DNA of 64,000 bases from Parietichytrium sp. I65-24A (Eukaryota; Sar; Bigyra; Thraustochytrida; Thraustochytriidae), in assembly GCA_012862575.1 (NCBI GenBank), contig BLSF01000055.1, forward strand, positions 127,698-191,697, in the 5' to 3' direction. How positions within the stretch are numbered: the first letter of the stretch is position 1; each line of letters opens with the position of its first letter. A model generated the notes under the pieces. It worked only from the letters and a program-made list of their open reading frames with translations, was not told the DNA's origin and made no database searches. This document shows, piece after piece, positions 10,367 through 20,816 of the stretch. A program made the translations under genes and the position numbers.

Positions 10367-11848
10367 TTACAACTCGTCCTTGCGCTCATCCTCATCCTCT
10401 TCATCATCATCCTCTTTAACAATTTTGGTGGCTGGGTAGTCGTGGCTGATCTGTGAAACTACTTCAGAATCGCGGCGAATCTCGGAGTAGATTCCGCTGT
10501 TCCTTCTGAAACGGCCAGCATACTTTTTGAAGATCGGCCCACTAACACGCTCATGGCAGTTGATGCATTTATTCCTGTTCGTATACTTTGCATTCATATT
10601 CCACAAGCAAGTACCGATGCAAGTGCTTCTAGTATTGATGACACTCCCAGTCCAGATCACTGCGCACTCAGTAGTGAAACCGAGGTTGATGAAACAACCA
10701 ACCGTGAGGTCCGCGCTCAGAAAGCTGTACGCTGCACATTTGCGCACAGGGGTAGTAAGATCTTGACGCTCGATGTACACTGCCAAGTCTTGCAAAGAGC
10801 TGCAGTATCCGCACTCGCCAGTATGAGTGACGTATGCACCCGCCTTCTTTGCAGCGGCTTCTGACTCGAAAGTCTTGAGGTCGTACTCCTTGTTGAGGTC
10901 GTCCTTGAATACCACGGCGCATACCGAGCCCCTCTGCACAATGTATTCTGCGTTTGCATCGCTAAAGGGGTCCACTTTAGGCAACGGCAATGGGTTCGCA
11001 AGAACTTTGGTCCGCAGGTCCGCAATGACCTCATGCGAGTACTCAGGTTGCTCCCAGTTCTTGGCAGTTTGGCGGATCTCGTAATTCAAATCTGGGAGCT
11101 TTTCAACCAGTTTGTGCGCAGAATTGTCCATGTCCAAGTGGCGCCCAGCGTACTTGGCAAAAAGAGGCGCGGAGACTTCAGCGTCGCACTCCTTGAAGCA
11201 GTCTCCGACGACTTGGGCGTTGTAGCACCTTGGAGTGCAGGCTTTGAGACTGTTCCAGGACCTCTTCTGGAACAGATCTGCGCAAGGTTCACTGAAACCT
11301 GCGTTGACGAAGCACGATGTAGCATGGCTAGCCAAAGTTACCCCGCTCAGGGCGCAGTAAAGGTAGTCGAAACGTTTAACGCCCCTGTCTCCGTCGTGAT
11401 AGATAGTAGCAAAAGCATTAAAGTTCTCAATCGAAGAGCACACTCCACACTCGCCATTGTGATTAATGACAACGTTGTCCGACTCCTTGAAGTCAGCTGC
11501 ACGTACGGTCTTGAGCTCGTATTCGTAGCGAGATGGTTCCGGAAATTCCGCAACGCAGAGAAAGTCTTCCTCCGAGCGGGCGACCTCCACCTTGGTCTTG
11601 GCAAGGTCCCACTCTTCGTCGTAAGGGTTCTGCGGGAGTGGTCTCCTCACGTTCGTCTCGATCACGAGGGCCATATGGGCACTGTGGTACGTTTTCAGGG
11701 ACCCAAGTGCCTCGACATTCTCCGCCGTGTTATTCCTTGGCACATTTTTGTGGTAATGGTAGTTCACGGCCGCTGTCAGCCCGAGAAACACATACCACAG
11801 CGCCAACACCGTTACCACCGTCCACACCAGCGTCGAAACCCCCGTCAT
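10367..11848 (-). CDS. ER type II membrane protein with duplicated Cys-rich domain and C-terminal KDEL
   Basis: A single-exon protein of 493 residues starting at the ATG whose complement is 11846-11848. One hydrophobic segment (about residues 6-28, LVWTVVTVLALWYVFLGLTA) near the N-terminus should act as a signal anchor with the bulk in the ER lumen. Two related Cys-rich domains follow, near residues 130-250 and 345-460. Both carry the pattern H-x-GECGxCSS, then a CF(V/I)N-x-GF-x-x-x-CA block and later Cys pairs. Both also end in a (G)PxFxKYAGR-like stretch. An acidic tail leads to the last four residues KDEL, the classic ER retrieval signal. The Cys pattern recalls uncharacterised proteins of algae and protists. 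Disulfide-rich luminal function is inference, and the substrate is unknown. Confidence 0.85.
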   Translation of the reverse strand: MTGVSTLVWTVVTVLALWYVFLGLTAAVNYHYHKNVPRNNTAENVEALGSLKTYHSAHMALVIETNVRRPLPQNPYDEEWDLAKTKVEVARSEEDFLCVAEFPEPSRYEYELKTVRAADFKESDNVVINHNGECGVCSSIENFNAFATIYHDGDRGVKRFDYLYCALSGVTLASHATSCFVNAGFSEPCADLFQKRSWNSLKACTPRCYNAQVVGDCFKECDAEVSAPLFAKYAGRHLDMDNSAHKLVEKLPDLNYEIRQTAKNWEQPEYSHEVIADLRTKVLANPLPLPKVDPFSDANAEYIVQRGSVCAVVFKDDLNKEYDLKTFESEAAAKKAGAYVTHTGECGYCSSLQDLAVYIERQDLTTPVRKCAAYSFLSADLTVGCFINLGFTTECAVIWTGSVINTRSTCIGTCLWNMNAKYTNRNKCINCHERVSGPIFKKYAGRFRRNSGIYSEIRRDSEVVSQISHDYPATKIVKEDDDEEDEDERKDEL

Positions 11849-14160
11849 TCTTCCTCCTCGCCTTGAGCGCCCACTGCACGCTGCTTGCCACCTCACGGTT
11901 TACACCGCTATCTCCACTTTCCTAGCTTTCTTGGCTTTCCCAGCTTTCCCAACTTGGCAAGGTGTCGAAGGTATCGATCCAAGTCGAAGGTATTACAGGT
12001 CTGCTGAGACAGCCAAAGTGAAATGGACCAAGCCGCAGCGCCACTACGCCTGCCGCTAGCCCCACGCTAAGAGCGACGCGCTGGGGCATAAGTCCAGATA
12101 GTTGGCCCTTATGTTCGTCTCGCTCACGATCATCGCGGTCATCATGTTCACCACATGCTCATCATGATGTAAGTATGGAAAAGAAAGATGATGGTCATGC
12201 ATAACGTAACGTTGACAGCGTTTGTTGGCGCCGGAGCCTGTGAGAGTGCTGACTGTGAGGAGTGGAGGTCAACGTAGTGGTTCTCTCCTCTGGGGAGATA
12301 TGTGCATTTGTGCTGTGATAATGCTGTGAACGATTGTGAATGAGAGAATGAATGCAGTCTGTGGGATAACTTTTTTTGGTTTTATGTTAGTCAATGAGAT
12401 GAATGGCTTGGTAGAAGTTCCAAGAAGAAAGTACTTTCGCTTTTTCGCTTTTCCGCTTTGCACAGAGTTCAGGTTGATGTGGCTTATGCAAACAGCTAGG
12501 TGTTCAGGTCGTGAGGCTAGGTGAGGTGGCACTCTAGCGGCGGCTACTGCTCGTCATATCTCCATCTAACCATCTTCTAACAACTCTTACAGTTTGTCTT
12601 CACATGCCTCTGGCATAGGCCTAGGTTCTATTCCTTTCAATAGAAAAGCCCTACTCGATCGGAACTCGAGTCATCTAGCTTGTGTCCTCCTCCTACGATT
12701 ACGAGTAGAAACACTTAGCCTTCCCGCAGAGGTTGGTTTGCTAGTAAATAAGGGTATGCCACCTCATCGCTATGCATACATATGGATGAATACTAAGAAG
12801 GGTGTGCGTGCGTAGGGTATTGATGTACCTAACCAGGGACTACCAGGTCGACTAGTGAATGGTCTGCTATGGTCTGCTCCATAAAATGTAAAATGTAAAG
12901 CACTGTAAAATTGCTTTTGTTGATTGGCTGACTTTTCAAGGTTTGAATTAATTATTCTGTGAAAGGCGTTTATTCATTCGTGCACAATACGAACTACACT
13001 TGCTGCTGGCGCTGCTGATGATCTTCATGGTGACTGCCAAGGGATTTGAGAGATCAAGAAAGCGCAGAGGCAATTACTCGATGAGTTCAAGGAAGCCAAG
13101 TCAGGGTCAAAACTGTCAAAACCAAGGTTACCTTCACAGCTGTCAAAGCGTGCCAAAATGTGCCAAATCCCTGCATCGTCACGACGTTACGTTCACTGCT
13201 CCTCCTGCCAACTGCCGGTGGATTTTTGAGAGCGAACTAAGCTTTGTGCCGATTCTTTTACGCAATCTGTTCGCCTGTTTGAGAGAAAAGACAAGTTGTG
13301 GCACTTTCCAAAACACTTGCCTGATTGCTCGCAAGAGACAGGCAGACATTGTGACTTCTATACCGGTGCTGAGTACTCACTGTCAGTGCCGAGCAAGGGT
13401 TGTGTAGAGGTCACGGAGTTGAGCGAGCACAAGCAGCTAGCCACGCCAGTTTTACCTCCCCGTCCCCGGCACACCTGTAGAGGTGCATGGCATGGCAATG
13501 GCATCATTTGCCATCATCATTCGAGAGTTACAAAACAGAATTTCGGTCAGCTTAGGTGGTAGAGAGGTCATCAAGGTAAAGTAAATTTGCTCGACACAAA
13601 AGATGAGATGAGGCACCTCGGGTGGCACCACAAATGTAGCAGTTGAGGTGTGCAAAGTACAGGTGGCAGTTCCGAAGCGACCGGTCTCTTTGCAGCAGCG
13701 CAGGGCGATACACCGCGCAATCAGGAGGTATTGTGACCACTGTCCTTGAGACCGTCTAAACCAAGCGGAGTCATAGTCTGATTGCAATGGTTTTGCAACG
13801 CAAGGAGACACAAAGAGAGCATCGCACAAAATTTTGTGTCTGGCGCACACCTGCAGGGTGAGAGCCCCGATCCGAAGACGGACTCAAAAGTCTGCACCAA
13901 GAATGATTTCGCTCGTTCTAGAACAAAGCGGAAGGCCGGGAAAAGGACTAATGTGAACAAGCAGATTTTCATTCTTTAAATTTTCACATACGAGCGAATA
14001 CGTGTACTGTACATTGCGATTCACTCTAAATCAGGAGACCGGAGGCATTAATGGGTCAGTGCGAGAAACGAGGGCTTGAAAGAGCGCAAGTGGAAAATGG
14101 CGGACCGTTACCAAACGGAAGTGCAGTGCAGTGGCCACTGAAGCCACTGACTGACGTTGA
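11849..14160. other. Intergenic region with one decayed coding-like patch
   Basis: 2.3 kb between two minus-strand genes. Except for the patch at about 13056-13560, which is listed separately, I see nothing recognisable. The short open frames near 12270-12820 look accidental. Confidence 0.5.
13056..13560 (+). pseudogene. Decayed coding-like patch with a possible BED/C2HC zinc-finger pattern
   Basis: A plus-strand frame keeps protein-like composition for over 150 codons but is interrupted. It includes a charged helix-like start (KKAQRQLLDEFKEAK). It also has a Cys-x2-Cys pair (CSSC) followed about 30-40 residues on by HFPKHLPDC. This C-x2-C then H-x3-H-x3-C spacing resembles zinc fingers at the N-terminus of hAT-type DNA transposases, but it is also compatible with chance. 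No transposase core, terminal repeats or target-site duplication were found. Family assignment is not possible by eye. Confidence 0.25.
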
Positions 14161-16239
14161 TCACCGAAGATTACCAACAACATGAGTTTTCGGTTTCAAA
14201 ATGCGACGCGACTCCAAAGACCCGCACAACTCCAGAGGAGTCAGGCCGTCTTGATTCGTAAGGCTCAGCAAGGCAGTTGGGTCCGCAATCTTGGTGACGT
14301 GGGTCATGAGCGTGTTAAGAAGTACCAAGTCGCCATTCCCTGCAGCGAGGTGTAAGGGGGTATTGTTCCACTGGTCACGCTGGAACAAGCTTGCCTCCTG
14401 CTCGATGAGAGAGTTGACAATCTTAACAGCCATTGGCTCGCTCCAGTTGACTAGGCAGCACAAATGTAGCGGCGTGCGGCCCTCCTTATCGTTACTGCGG
14501 GAATCAGCTCCAAGGCGGATCAGCAGATTGACTACATCGGCGTGCCCAAAGAGTGCAGCCATATGCAAGGCAGTAGCTCCTGAGCTGTCCAGTGCATCGT
14601 TGAGCCCTGCTCCCGCGCTGATTGCACTCTGCACGTCCTCAATGTTTCCTGCACGGCACGCTTGCTCTAATTTGCGATTGAGCGCATTCTTATGCTCAAT
14701 TTCGAGCCGTTTGCGCGTAAGCTCCTGATTCCTCTTCAACGCCTCCTTCTCTTTCTCAATCTGAACTTCAATCGAGACACTCAAGACCTCCAGATTCCGC
14801 TGTACACTAGGAAATTCGCCTACGAGTGCCCTCAAATTGTCTGAAGAAATGACGCCCAACTCGGCGCCGTGCATGTACATTGTGCAGTGCTGGTTGGCGA
14901 CTGCGTGGCCAGATTGCTCATTGACCTCTGGGCCAGAGGATACAGCGGAAAGTCGCTGGAGAGAGACTGATTGCTGCTGCTGAGTAGTCTCGTGTGCGTT
15001 TTGCTGTTGTTGTTGCAAGTGCTGATCCTCCTCTGCAGCGCAGATACTGACGGAACTCCATGAGAACATGACGTGCTCCTTCTCCGCTTGCATGGAGAGG
15101 CTTCCCCGTCTCTCCTCGCCTGCGCTGCGGCGGCGATGCAAGAGGCCAAACGCGTTGACTAGGGACCTTCTTCGCTTGGAGATGCCACTCCCGGAAGAGT
15201 ACCCGGAAGCAGTGCCGAATTTGCCGCTCTCCCGGGCGTAGTTGCCAAGGGATTGTCCGCTGCTAAAGTAGTCTTCGCCTTCGTCACAGCTGGACTCAGT
15301 GGTTTCGTCTTCGTCCATGGTGAGCTCCTCCGCGCTATCCGAGGCAGCAAACACAGTGTTTAGCATTCGAGCAGCGCTGCCTTGGCCAAATGAGCGCACC
15401 TCGCTGGCATCGTCTTCGTCATCGTCGTCATCATCTATGTCACACTCGTCCAAGTCCTCGTGAATCGATCCGTCAGTAAGTTTGGACTCTGAGTAGTGTC
15501 GAGAGTCAAGCACAAGGTCAAAGGGGCTGTTAGTTGCACCTCCAAGGTGCACCTTGGAATGGTTCACATTAAGAACCTTGTGAATAGACACGTATTGGTC
15601 TGCCAAGCAGTTGATCTCGAACACCGACCCACGTTCCAGAGTAGCCTTCAACACTCCCTTTTGGTATATTCTTACGCATCCTCGCCGCACCACGTACAGG
15701 GCACCGCGGGGGGACACGGTCAAGTATCTGCTGGGTCCAATGTGCTCACGCGAAAAACTTTGTATGAGTCTGCACTCGAATGCAGCGAGCTCGTCCTCTG
15801 GCACCGCGCGAGCCAAGCCTTGAAAAAATTCGTTGCTGTGCACCAAAGGCGCGTAGATGTGCCGAAAGCACGCGATGCGATTCTTCTCCGGCAGCGTGCT
15901 CATCACCAGCGCTTCCACACACGCGACGTCTTGGCTGGCATGCATGCGTTTAAGCACTTCCTTCAGGTCGCCGTTCACACTGTGCCCGTGCTTTCGGAAC
16001 TTGCGGACCACCTTGGAGGCCAGCTGCCGATCGAACCCCATTTCCTTGACGTAGAATATCACCAGCGACAAGGCATCCTCCTCGTCCGACACGCCTGTCG
16101 AGGATACGATGCGCGTATCGCCTGGGCTGGACTGATGCCCCGATCCTTTGGCCTGCCCGCTAGACCATCTCAGCAGCTTTTTCTCCTTGAGCGACTTGAT
16201 CGACGACGACCCTTTGCGCCCCACGAATTGTTTGATCAT
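14161..16239 (-). CDS. Cyclic-nucleotide-binding-like and ankyrin-repeat protein
   Basis: A 692-residue single-exon frame starting at the ATG at 16239 (MIKQFVGRKGSSS). The upstream open frame has no ATG. Residues about 65-110 are helical. The region 110-215 (SNEFFQGLARAVPEDELAAF ... RYLTVSPRGALYVVRRGCVRIYQKG) has the layout of a cNMP-binding beta-barrel as found at the C-terminus of plant-type K+ channels. The usual phosphate-binding cassette is not evident, so ligand binding is doubtful. A long disordered middle holds a pure Asp/Glu run and Gln runs. The end is about four ankyrin repeats (GATALHMAALFGHADVVNLL, GRTPLHLCCL, NNTPLHLAAGNGDL, DGLTPLELC). The cNMP-plus-ankyrin order matches AKT-type channel tails, but no membrane segments are present. 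It is either a soluble relative or is missing a 5' exon. Confidence 0.75.
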   Translation of the reverse strand: MIKQFVGRKGSSSIKSLKEKKLLRWSSGQAKGSGHQSSPGDTRIVSSTGVSDEEDALSLVIFYVKEMGFDRQLASKVVRKFRKHGHSVNGDLKEVLKRMHASQDVACVEALVMSTLPEKNRIACFRHIYAPLVHSNEFFQGLARAVPEDELAAFECRLIQSFSREHIGPSRYLTVSPRGALYVVRRGCVRIYQKGVLKATLERGSVFEINCLADQYVSIHKVLNVNHSKVHLGGATNSPFDLVLDSRHYSESKLTDGSIHEDLDECDIDDDDDDEDDASEVRSFGQGSAARMLNTVFAASDSAEELTMDEDETTESSCDEGEDYFSSGQSLGNYARESGKFGTASGYSSGSGISKRRRSLVNAFGLLHRRRSAGEERRGSLSMQAEKEHVMFSWSSVSICAAEEDQHLQQQQQNAHETTQQQQSVSLQRLSAVSSGPEVNEQSGHAVANQHCTMYMHGAELGVISSDNLRALVGEFPSVQRNLEVLSVSIEVQIEKEKEALKRNQELTRKRLEIEHKNALNRKLEQACRAGNIEDVQSAISAGAGLNDALDSSGATALHMAALFGHADVVNLLIRLGADSRSNDKEGRTPLHLCCLVNWSEPMAVKIVNSLIEQEASLFQRDQWNNTPLHLAAGNGDLVLLNTLMTHVTKIADPTALLSLTNQDGLTPLELCGSLESRRILKPKTHVVGNLR

Positions 16240-16633
16240 CTCCCGGTCCCTGCGCCTCACCCACTCCCAAAGACCTCGGCCTCTCAGCTCTTCCAAATCG
16301 CTCGAGTGGGACTCGAACAATATCGAAGGCCGTCCAACGAACAAACACAACGCGCTGGCTGGCGCGCCCCGTCAACACTCTCAACAGCCCAAAAGCCCGG
16401 TCACTGCGTCTCCAACGCGAGCTAGTCGACTGCCACACCGACCTCCTGCACGGCCAGAGCAGGCGAGCACACTGTCCTTCCAAAGCGGGCGACTGACTGA
16501 CAGACACAGACACAGACTGACTGACTGACAGACTGACACCAAGGTATGTACGCCCAACGCACCAATCTCGTTCCGACTGATGAATCAACGAATCAATTGG
16601 ATCAATGGATTAATGAACCGACCAACCAGCCAA

Positions 16634-16661
16634 CAGTCAATCAATCAATCAATCAATCTTG

Positions 16662-16693
<32 letters not shown>
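16634..16693 (+). repeat. (TCAA)n tetranucleotide repeat, copy 1
   Basis: Two blocks of TCAA units separated by a TTGATC step. A second repeat with the same interrupting TTGATC lies at 20050-20090. Confidence 0.9.
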
Positions 16694-16694
<1 letters not shown>

Positions 16695-16749
16695 CGAGCG
16701 AGCGTGACCGACCGAAGTGCTCTTGCGTCTCGTCACTGTCAGTCCGCGT

Positions 16750-16818
16750 CCTCTCTCTCTCTGTTTCTGTCTCTCTCTGTCTCTGTCTCTGGTCTCTCTG
16801 CGTGTCTCTCTCTCTCTT
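16750..16818 (-). repeat. GA-type microsatellite upstream of the cNMP/ankyrin gene
   Basis: CT/CTGT units on the plus strand, which are GA/GACA on the coding strand of the minus-strand gene. It lies about 510-580 bases from the ATG. Confidence 0.8.
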
Positions 16819-19800
16819 CGCACTTGGCTAAACTGAGCTATCCGCTGTCCTTCCTTCTACCATAGGACTACCTCCCATCCCTACCGAGCGCATAGGCGGC
16901 TGGCTAGCCTTCATAAGATGTGCTGCTACAACTACTGTCGGTGCCTGTACTGAATCGGTACGAGTCGGATGGACGAGAGTACGCAGTACCAGGGTTTATG
17001 GTGGCGAAGCGGTAGTAGTGGTAGGTGCTGCTTGTTTCCCTCTGGTCATCTCTGGTCTCTCCCAAATCGCTTGGGAGCTCCTTCTCTTTCTGGTTGGCCT
17101 ATAATTGACCGCAGTGGTTTTGACTAAGTGCAATTACGCCGGGGCTGTTAGAGGGCCGCCCAATAAGGGGGATGTGCTATGCGAGACTACTGAGACGCCT
17201 AAAGAGGGTGCTACTGAAACTACAAAAGCGCAAGTCCCCGGGTCGGGTAACGGGCAAGTACTAATAATCGGTAGGTTGGAGTAGTGGAACAGTAGAAGAG
17301 TGTTTAATGACACTAGAGTATCAATTGATAGCGCACTCGTAGCGAATGCTGAGTGCTGAGTAGTGGACAATTCGGAGTAGTAGTTCTGCGCTAGCTCGTA
17401 CTGTAGGCCTGTTCCTCCTTTGTTTTTGCGCTGGCGATGCACTTTTATACAGAAACTTTCATTCATTTCTCGCTTGGCAGTGACTTGATTGAGTTGATTC
17501 TTTTCATCTGTTCTGGAAATCTGCGCGTTTCCACACCGTCACTTCCAGTCTCACACGATTCAATCTGCACTCCACCCCCGAGGACCTGTTTGCCTTGCTT
17601 CCCCCCGTCGTCGAGGTGCAGTATCTAAAATAAGATGTGACATGAAATGCACTCTGTTCCCGGTGCTGGAATCGCTCGAACTCTAGAGCTAATGATAACT
17701 ATTGGCCTATTGGCCTAATGGCCTAGCGGCCAATGCCAAGTACGACCGGGGTCGATCAATTGGTCGATGATTTCGATGATTGGCTTTCTCAAAGCTCTTG
17801 TTTGTTTCATTTTTATTTTTCGATTGATCTCGCCTCAATGAGCTGACTCACGATGGCACTCGCTCTTGCACTGTGGCACTGTGGCGCCGTGACGTGTGAA
17901 CGTGTGAACGTAGCTGCCCAGTGAAGACTTCAACCGATCCGATGGACTGGGCTGCGGTGTAGACTGGCTGTGCTGGTACACAGAGTACTCAGTAGAGGAG
18001 CGGTACTAGTAATCAGTACTCAGTACTGCTGAGATGAAAACTTGATCGTCATGATAGATCATGATGGTTCAATCGAGGTAGTTTTGCGTGTGTTAAGTTT
18101 ACTTTTGAGTTTTAGTGCTACTAGTAGTGGACGCAACCAACCCAGATTGCGGTCCTGCTGATGTCGGTAGTGGTCAAGTAGCCAGGCGGAGAGGAAGCAG
18201 AATGTGGACTCAAGAGCTTTATCTTTGCGGTGACTGCGAAACAAGAACTGTTCTGGCTTCTGAATTCTGAATTCTGAATTAATGATTCTGAATTCTCCTG
18301 TTTTAAGTACCTGTGAATCCTGGAATTTGCAACGAGTCGTAGAGAAGAGAGGAATTATGGACCTCACTGCTTGTCGAGTCACTCTCTCACCCAGCTCTAG
18401 TAGCTAGCTAGCCTATTAGCTATCTGACTGGTAGTAGTAGAGCAATGCGCTTGCTCTGGTTCTCGCTGCCACCAGACTGATCTCACTCTCACTCACGATT
18501 TCGGCGTCACAGTCAACCCGATTCAGTTCTGATTCGCAAGTCATCGCCGCAATCTTCACAGCAAAAAGTTTTGAATTTTCTCTTATCCAAGTGAAGTAAT
18601 TCCTCGTGGTGCATTACACTCTGTCTTCACTGTTGTAAAGAGGAGAGCCTCCATCTGTCAATCATATCACAAGGTGCGGGTCCCACCACGTTGGCCGCCG
18701 GTGTGGCTTTCAGGCGGCTCTCAGTCTGTTAAGCATCGACGCATTCGGCGTCACTCGAAGTCTAGAGTTCCTTCGTTTGTGCAAATGGTGGTTTTCACGG
18801 AGGGAGTCGAATCTTTTCTCGCTTTTCATTGCATTTAGCAGGATTTCTCGAGTAATTTGACTCACTATTAACGTGCGCGCGTCTTCACATGGTTACACCT
18901 GACTGGGAAGTTGGATCCTTAACATTCCTTTACACAAGTCCTTCTTCTCTATGTAACTTGGCTGTAAACTTAGTCGATGGCGTACGCCTTCTTGTGATGG
19001 TTTTGTTTGCAAACGAAAAAATGAAAACTTGTGAGGTGCCAGGTGCCGTGCGAAGGAAAAAAGACCACGCGTTTGGATCCGTTATAGCTCTGTCAGGCCC
19101 GGCCACCTTCACCTGGGTCACTGCGTTCATCGCAATTCGAAAGACAGAGCGTGCTTCGAATTGTGCGTGAATCGGCTCGGTTAATCGTCCAGAATTAGCG
19201 AGCCCACCTCCCAGACTTCCCAGACAGTCGTTGAGCTGCAACAGTGCCAATACACACTCCGTGCACACAGGGTTGCAACGGCGTGATGGCGGTGGCATTG
19301 CTTTGTTCTGCTCTTGACACTTGTCGAACCTGATGGCTTGCCGCTCACTCACACTCATACACACTCACACTGACCGCCTGGCTTTAAAAAAATGTTTCAA
19401 GGCGTGAATAGCAGACACCTCGACAGCTTTGCTGCGCTTCTCTCGCCATTCTACAAGCGCATACGTTCGCAAGCCCCGACCCACCTATATCTATACACTT
19501 CAGATGTCAGAAAAGCTCTTCCCGATTCCCAACGCTTCGTGCTTGCCGCCGCGATGGCCCATTGCTTGCTGCAAGCTGGTCGACCATGTGACAATTTGTC
19601 CACCCGAGGGCCTTTCCAACGCTTTCCCCCATCTCCATCCACATTGAAGAACACGCCCCAGGTCTTGTATGCTCACGCCTCCCTCCTCTCTTCTAAGGAA
19701 AGGGGAAGGAGTTCCGTAAGGAGGGGCTGGTTCGCGGCTGTTCGCGAACAAGTGAACGCTCGTGAATACTTCTTTGATCGCGAACAGAGAATGCAGGGAA

Positions 19801-20049
19801 TAGTGTGCGCAGTTTTGTGATCGAAGTGTCACACATGACTCACACGTCAAAGCCTGTGTGATGCTGAGTGTCAACTTGGATGGACGAGCATGATGGTAAG
19901 AGGGCGAACGAACAATGCACCCACACTGCGGCATCTCCTTCCAGAGTAGGTTGTAAGTGTGCCATGGGAGGGTGACGTTCGAGGAACTGGTCCGCTTGTT
20001 GCGGTGTGATCATGCTGTAACTTACCACTGAGTAATACAAAATTGTTCT

Positions 20050-20051
20050 TG

Positions 20052-20087
<36 letters not shown>

Positions 20088-20090
20088 GTC
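20050..20090 (+). repeat. (TCAA)n tetranucleotide repeat, copy 2
   Basis: TTGATC followed by about eight TCAA units and closed by TCAGTCTTGATC. It has the same unit and flank as copy 1, 3.4 kb upstream. Confidence 0.9.
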
Positions 20091-20636
20091 TTGATCGTAA
20101 ATCAAAAAACAAAATTCAACTAACAGCTGTAAACACAAATTCGAAACAACGCACTCTTTGGCCAATTGGAGACAGCGCTCGAATGTTCTTTGAGGATGAC
20201 AATGTTTAGCAGTAGGTGATTGATTGGACAGTCCATGCATTTCATCGCATTTCATCGCGTTTCATTGCGCTTCATTGCATTTTGCGCACCTGAAGTCGCT
20301 TAGCTTTCAAATTGATCGTTGCGGAGACTCTTCAAGGCTTCGGAATCTATATTATTAGGGTCCCTTGATGTCCCTCGCAAGCGTTGCAGGCGCAGTTCAT
20401 CGCAGTCCGGCCAAGGCATCGTCGGGGGAGAAGGGGAAACTGCGTCCGCAGGCCTGCCGCACTAGCCGCACTGCATGGTTGTTACAGTCCCGCTCGGTTC
20501 CTTTTTAGATTCCTCTCCTCTCCAATCTCTCCAACTCATCACTCATCATCCAAACATCTCCAACTTTCAATTACTAATCCAGCTACTGCGCACTATCCAT
20601 CATTACTCATCGCAAGTAGCACATACCAACGCCACG

Positions 20637-20780
20637 ATGTCGGAAGCTGCCGAGAACAAGTCCTACGAGAAACGCCAGGATGAGGTGCGCGCTAAGACTC
20701 GGTCAGCGCATCTACTCCCTGCCAAGACACATGGGGTAGAAGCCTGCTCTATACTAGAGAATGCTATAAGGTGGGCGTAG
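20637..20780 (+). other. Short open frame resembling the N-terminus of chaperonin CCT4
   Basis: An ATG-initiated frame of 47 codons. Its first 20 or so residues (MSEAAENKSYEKRQDEVRAK) resemble the N-terminus of the TCP-1/CCT delta subunit, where a basic helix ending in DVR or EVR leads to the first conserved segment. After this the similarity fades, and no equatorial-domain motif (SLGPRGMDKM) follows anywhere downstream. It may be a truncated 5' duplicate of a CCT gene, the first exon of an unresolved gene, or coincidence. The following 600 bases hold a GA microsatellite (20794-20816) and no further exon that I can find. Confidence 0.25.
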
Positions 20781-20793
20781 TGTAAGGTGTGGG

Positions 20794-20816
20794 GAGAGAG
20801 AGAGAGAGAGAGAGAG
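20794..20816 (+). repeat. (GA)n tract upstream of the DUF885 gene
   Basis: About eleven GA units on the coding strand, about 560-580 bases before the DUF885 ATG. Confidence 0.85.

Larger units (their letters stand above)
16240..20636. other. Long intergenic region (4.4 kb)
   Basis: This lies between the 5' end of the cNMP/ankyrin gene and the next plus-strand coding evidence. It holds a (TCAA)n repeat (16634-16693), a CT/GT-rich microsatellite (16750-16818) and a second (TCAA)n repeat (20050-20090). It also has several AGTACTCAGTACT-like palindromes near 17980-18030. Two ATG-initiated open frames, 18889-19170 (93 codons) and 19392-19820 (142 codons), show no recognisable domain and are not called. 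Confidence 0.5.

Noticed and set aside
11033-11866. 277-codon plus-strand frame opposite the KDEL protein
   Set aside because: Antisense shadow. The minus strand encodes the duplicated Cys-rich domain with KDEL.
15496-16425. 309-codon plus-strand frame opposite the cNMP/ankyrin gene
   Set aside because: Antisense shadow without domain similarity. It also runs into upstream low-complexity sequence.
18889-19170. 93-codon ATG frame with a hydrophobic segment
   Set aside because: Isolated, and mirrored by an open frame on the opposite strand. No family is recognised.
19392-19820. 142-codon ATG frame in a long intergenic region
   Set aside because: No domain, no conserved-looking motif, and overlapping open frames on the other strand. 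It could be revisited with RNA data.
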